NCBI RefSeq assembly: GCF_025146565.1 | Contig: NZ_CP102258.1 | Location: 3,070,001-3,134,000 of the forward strand | Source of the DNA: Bacteroides eggerthii | Lineage (GTDB): Bacteria; Bacteroidota; Bacteroidia; Bacteroidales; Bacteroidaceae | DNA: 64,000 nucleotides | Reading direction: 5' to 3' | Shown: positions 61,454-64,000 of the stretch, in pieces | How the letters are laid out: every line of letters begins with the position of its first letter | Numbering within the stretch: position 1 is the first letter of the stretch | Notes under the pieces: generated by a model | Told to the model about the DNA's origin: nothing | The model's database searches: none | The model's input: only the letters and a program-made list of their open reading frames with translations | Translations under genes and position numbers: made by a program

Positions 61454-62403
61454 AAGTTCCCTCCTTCCCAGTTATTGCTCAGCACATTCCACACGCTCCC
61501 TGCTCCCGGGCGCGGAGACGCATCATCAGGGATGTTGACCATTCCCTCTATCGGGTCGTCATAAAAGCGCATTCCGGTTTCGGTGTCCGTCCACTCAAAC
61601 TCGCACAGCGGATGATTGTTGCGCTGCTCGCTCCGCATCTCACGCATTGCCTGCTCCCTTTTCCGCCTTCCGGCGGTTGCGGCATCCTTCAGCAGGCGTT
61701 GTCCATGGGCAGACTTCAGCAGGTTGTTCAGCCAGCACAGACGTCCGCTGTGACCGGATTTCATGAAACGCTCCTGCCCCGCAAAGTGAGGAACCAGCAA
61801 TTCGTTCACCAAGTGCACAAGGTTGGCACAGGCATCCCCGCGTGTCAGTCCCTCCTCCTGCTGGAAGCGGTTGATCAGCGGAATGAAGATCTGCAATTTC
61901 TGCACCGGGTTTTCGTTGATGACATGAAAGAAGTGCCGGGCAGCTTCCAGACATTCTTCCGCAGGAATCGGATTTCCTTTAGGAATATCTTTAGTAGATT
62001 TATAATTATTATATATATTATAATTATATATATCCGCTTGCGGAAACTTTTCCGGTAATTCTTCCGGTAATGTTTCCGGTAAACTTTCCGCAGCATCTTT
62101 TGCTTTCCAAAGATAAGAGTAGAAAGATTTCATTCCATACACATTGCCGTCCGGAACGATGCCGAACGAACGGCTTTGCCTGACCGCCTCCACCAGGCAG
62201 CGTGCATTCTTGAACTTCAACGACAGGCCGAGGTCGTAGAAATTCTCTACGGGGTAAACCGCTTCATCGTTCATGTAGGCGGTGACTCCCAAATAGAGGT
62301 CCAGCAGTTTCGAAATGGTAGAATCTGTTATTTTACGGCTTTTCCACAGCCCTATGGTCTTTCGCAGTTCGTATATGGAAAGAGTAGTCATGTTTGCTTT
62401 CAT
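61450..62403 (-). CDS. Replication-associated helper protein (DUF4373/DUF7833-like)
   Basis: A 317-residue protein with an N-terminal winged-helix-like part (LSIYELRKTIGLWKSRKITD, LLDLYLGVTAYM), a charged linker with a curious ELPEKFPQ-ADIYNYNIYNN stretch, and a C-terminal helical domain (RFQQEEGLTRGDACANLVHL). The layout is like phage replication-initiation or helicase-loader proteins that precede DnaB-like genes. It is coupled to the primase-helicase by a 4-bp overlap. The family name is from memory and may be inexact. Confidence 0.6.
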   Translation of the reverse strand: MKANMTTLSIYELRKTIGLWKSRKITDSTISKLLDLYLGVTAYMNDEAVYPVENFYDLGLSLKFKNARCLVEAVRQSRSFGIVPDGNVYGMKSFYSYLWKAKDAAESLPETLPEELPEKFPQADIYNYNIYNNYKSTKDIPKGNPIPAEECLEAARHFFHVINENPVQKLQIFIPLINRFQQEEGLTRGDACANLVHLVNELLVPHFAGQERFMKSGHSGRLCWLNNLLKSAHGQRLLKDAATAGRRKREQAMREMRSEQRNNHPLCEFEWTDTETGMRFYDDPIEGMVNIPDDASPRPGAGSVWNVLSNNWEGGNL

Positions 62404-62455
62404 TATCTGTTATTTTTAAAATCTCGGCGAAGTTAACGCTTTGCCCCCGGAAAAA

Positions 62456-62478
62456 CTGTACCCGACAGTTGGGTACAG
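62456..62478. promoter_or_regulatory. Operator-like palindrome between divergent replication genes
   Basis: CTGTACCC (62456-62463) is the exact reverse complement of GGGTACAG (62471-62478), 7 bp apart. It lies between the helper protein gene (minus) and the XRE-like gene (plus) and is a natural site for a small repressor. Confidence 0.5.
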
Positions 62479-62523
62479 ATATACAGTTTCTTATATTTAT
62501 TAACATTTAAAAACGAAATCAGT

Positions 62524-62798
62524 ATGATTTTAAAAGCAAAAAAAGCCGCCGACCACATGGAGTTCGGCGCATTCATCAGTCGTGAAATCCGTCTTCTAAA
62601 AATTGATCGCGCAATGTTCCGCGAAGAGTGTCACATGAGTCAGTCCTATCTTGAGGACATAAAAAAGGGCTCCATAATTATGAGATAGACTATTATGAGC
62701 ACATTCTGAGCGCGTTCAGCAAATTTACCACTCCCGAAAACGCCCGGCGCATCTATCTGGAAGGGGTAAAAATCCTGTTTCCGAAGCTGAAAGAGTGA
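62524..62798 (+). pseudogene. XRE-like small gene split by a -1 frameshift at A_AAA_AAG
   Basis: The first frame (ATG 62524, MILKAKKAADHMEFGAFISR) stops at 62688 after 54 codons. The -1 frame continues smoothly as KGLHNYEIDYYEHILSAF and ends FPKLKE at the stop 62796-62798, giving a sensible protein of about 91 residues. The shift point is the heptamer A AAA AAG (62661-62667), in phase with the first frame. That is the classical -1 slippery sequence of dnaX. So the gene is either broken by loss of one A in a run, or translated by programmed frameshifting, or a sequencing error. The product looks like a small XRE/helix-turn-helix regulator. Confidence 0.65.
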
Positions 62799-62848
62799 TT
62801 TTTTTCCACTGCTCATTGCGAGGGAAAAACACATTTCCTGTCAAAATA

Positions 62849-62880
62849 CTTGGTGTTCTGACGAGTTATCCGTAATTTTG
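62849..62880 (+). promoter_or_regulatory. Promoter-like site in the gap after the XRE-like gene
   Basis: CTTG (62849-62852, one base from TTTG), 20 bp, TAATTTTG (62873-62880). The gap 62799-63106 holds no gene. The transcript would carry TGTGGGAGAGG and GCGTAGCG, words also found after the antisense promoter at 59380-59411. Confidence 0.4.
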
Positions 62881-63106
62881 CCTCGCATTTATCAATTACT
62901 ATGGCTTTCGTCTTTCCTGCAAAATGTGGGAGAGGCGAAAGCGTAGCGTACTTGTCAGGAAGAAAAAACTTCATAATTATCCCAAGTTGATTCCTATTTC
63001 CAATCAAAAATATAACTCAAAGTGGGTTATAATACCTTTATGGGAATTATAGCCATACAGTGAGTGCTTACAACTTTAACCTTTGCCACATACTTAAAAA
63101 CTATCA

Positions 63107-63553
63107 ATGAATAAAGACACTCTGTATACTCAAACACCCCTTATTCTGGATAATCCACCTTCCAATGTCACTGACATTGAGGCCCTGTATGGTGCTTTTA
63201 TAGTCTCTTTGACTTTGCTGTTCGTAATATCCTTTATAAAATATTTTATTGGAACAGATATTAAGCAAAAAGAAGTCATAAATATCATGATAGAATTGCC
63301 TATAGATATTTTCACAATCGCGATTACCACTTTAATTACCTTTTACTATATGGTTAATTCCATGAATCAAATGTTCATACTATTGCTAATGTCTTTTGTT
63401 ATCATGCTATTAAGCAGCACCTTTCGTCGCTATGCCATAAAGGAGTTGAACAATGACAACATCAGAATAGGTAGAATCACAATATATACTTTTTTTGAGA
63501 CAGCATTATCCTTTGGCGGTGTTTTCCTAATCGCCATAATACTATCCAACTAA
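63107..63553 (+). CDS. Four-helix membrane protein of unknown function
   Basis: A 148-residue protein with four clear membrane helices (near residues 28-48, 58-80, 86-105 and 122-146; for example ALYGAFIVSLTLLFVISFIK and MFILLLMSFVIMLLSS) and short loops. I do not recognise a family. It is AT-rich compared with core genes and is followed 8 bp later by a gene on the same strand, so the two act as a pair. It may be a membrane effector or a helper of its neighbour. Confidence 0.7.
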   Translation: MNKDTLYTQTPLILDNPPSNVTDIEALYGAFIVSLTLLFVISFIKYFIGTDIKQKEVINIMIELPIDIFTIAITTLITFYYMVNSMNQMFILLLMSFVIMLLSSTFRRYAIKELNNDNIRIGRITIYTFFETALSFGGVFLIAIILSN

Positions 63554-63561
63554 CAATCATC

Positions 63562-64000
63562 ATGGACAACATAACACTCATTTCTATTATAGTTTCTTTT
63601 TCTACTACAATCTTCACCAGCATATTAGTTTTCAACGCTATAAAGCTAAAGAAGGGCATCGCTTTACGTCAAAAAGAAAAAAAGACTCAAGCCACACTCA
63701 GTTACCAAAGAGAACGTATAGAATCAGAGGTTTACGCAGCTACCGAGAAACTATTAGGGAGCAATCTCCGCTTTGAAGAGACCAATCATCTCTTTTATAA
63801 CGAGCCTAGCCCGGATATCAAATTAAGCGAGCATGTCATCGATGAATCCTTCTTCCATAATTTGGGCATTAACATTCAAGATATGGAAGTAGAAAAAAAC
63901 TGTATAACTTGTTTAATGCCTTTCCATAAATCATTTGACCGCTTGTATGACACCATAAAAAAGACATGCAGTTCTGTTGACTTTCAATGTACCAGAAGTG
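63562..64000 (+). CDS. Membrane-anchored protein with possible nucleotide-sensor (SLOG/deoxyribosyltransferase-like) domain, partial
   Basis: Read from ATG 63562 (MDNITLISIIVSFSTTIFTS) the frame is open to the window end (146 codons). An N-terminal helix is followed by a basic coil (LKKGIALRQKEKKTQ) and a linker. The last visible part (NCITCLMPFHKSFDRLYDTI, then KKTCSSVDFQC) resembles the start of Rossmann-like domains with a C-x-x-MPF motif in nucleotide-sensing or nucleoside-processing proteins of bacterial defence systems. That resemblance is from memory and weak, and the catalytic part is beyond the edge. Its partner is the four-helix protein upstream. Confidence 0.5.
   Translation, partial: MDNITLISIIVSFSTTIFTSILVFNAIKLKKGIALRQKEKKTQATLSYQRERIESEVYAATEKLLGSNLRFEETNHLFYNEPSPDIKLSEHVIDESFFHNLGINIQDMEVEKNCITCLMPFHKSFDRLYDTIKKTCSSVDFQCTRS

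Noticed and set aside
59450..61564. 704-residue plus-strand frame opposite the primase-helicase
   Set aside because: The minus strand has zinc finger, TOPRIM and helicase motifs; the plus frame is a high-GC shadow.

Overview
The window looks like a chromosomal piece of a gut Bacteroides. Evidence: repeated promoters of the Bacteroides form TTTG-N19-21-TAnnTTTG, few purine-rich ribosome sites, a bd oxidase operon with a DUF4492 gene, a class III fructose bisphosphatase, an UpxY antiterminator, a 'smalltalk' gene, and secreted enzymes for xylan and bile salts. The species cannot be named from sequence alone.

Left third (1-22 kb). A truncated AbiEi-type gene (probably the N-terminus of a Fic-family protein) sits behind a promoter with three exactly spaced operator repeats. 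Next come an SDR oxidoreductase, a potABCD polyamine transporter operon, nagA, a MATE exporter, an OmpA-type lipoprotein, mtgA, a small HTH gene behind a large nested inverted repeat, a small lipoprotein, and a 178-bp MITE-like element. A minus-strand DUF4492-cydA-cydB operon is divergent from a TolC-MacA-MacB(ATPase)-MacB(permease) efflux operon, followed by a LytS/LytR-type two-component pair. A candidate small RNA lies at about 21.88-21.99 kb.

Middle (22-48 kb). An SGNH hydrolase, a second candidate small RNA, pdxH, the oxidative pentose phosphate operon gnd-zwf-pgl, gmd-fcl for GDP-fucose, an acyl-CoA-ligase-like enzyme, a 16-residue-repeat surface protein, fbp, and an AAE-type antiporter. 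Then come a GH10-CE1 xylanase/feruloyl esterase, a GH43-CBM6 arabinoxylan enzyme and a choloylglycine-hydrolase-family enzyme. An AT-rich trio (membrane TPR regulator, OmpA-like barrel protein, collagen-like lipoprotein) precedes three tRNA genes (Lys, Glu, Ser).

Right third (49-64 kb). A MATE exporter and a Crp-like regulator are followed by a tyrosine recombinase. Next to it is a 323-bp invertible segment with perfect 25-bp inverted repeats, whose only consensus promoter points away from the capsule genes in this sequence (OFF). The capsule genes are a WcaJ-like initiating transferase, a Wza-like exporter and a Wzc-like tyrosine kinase, then upxY behind a strong hairpin terminator. No glycosyltransferases, flippase or polymerase follow in the window. 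Instead there is a phage-like module: smalltalk, HU-like protein, DUF4248, a primase-helicase, a replication-associated protein and an XRE-like gene broken (or frameshifted) at a dnaX-type slippery sequence. The window ends in an AT-rich two-gene membrane cassette that may be a defence-type system, cut by the window edge.
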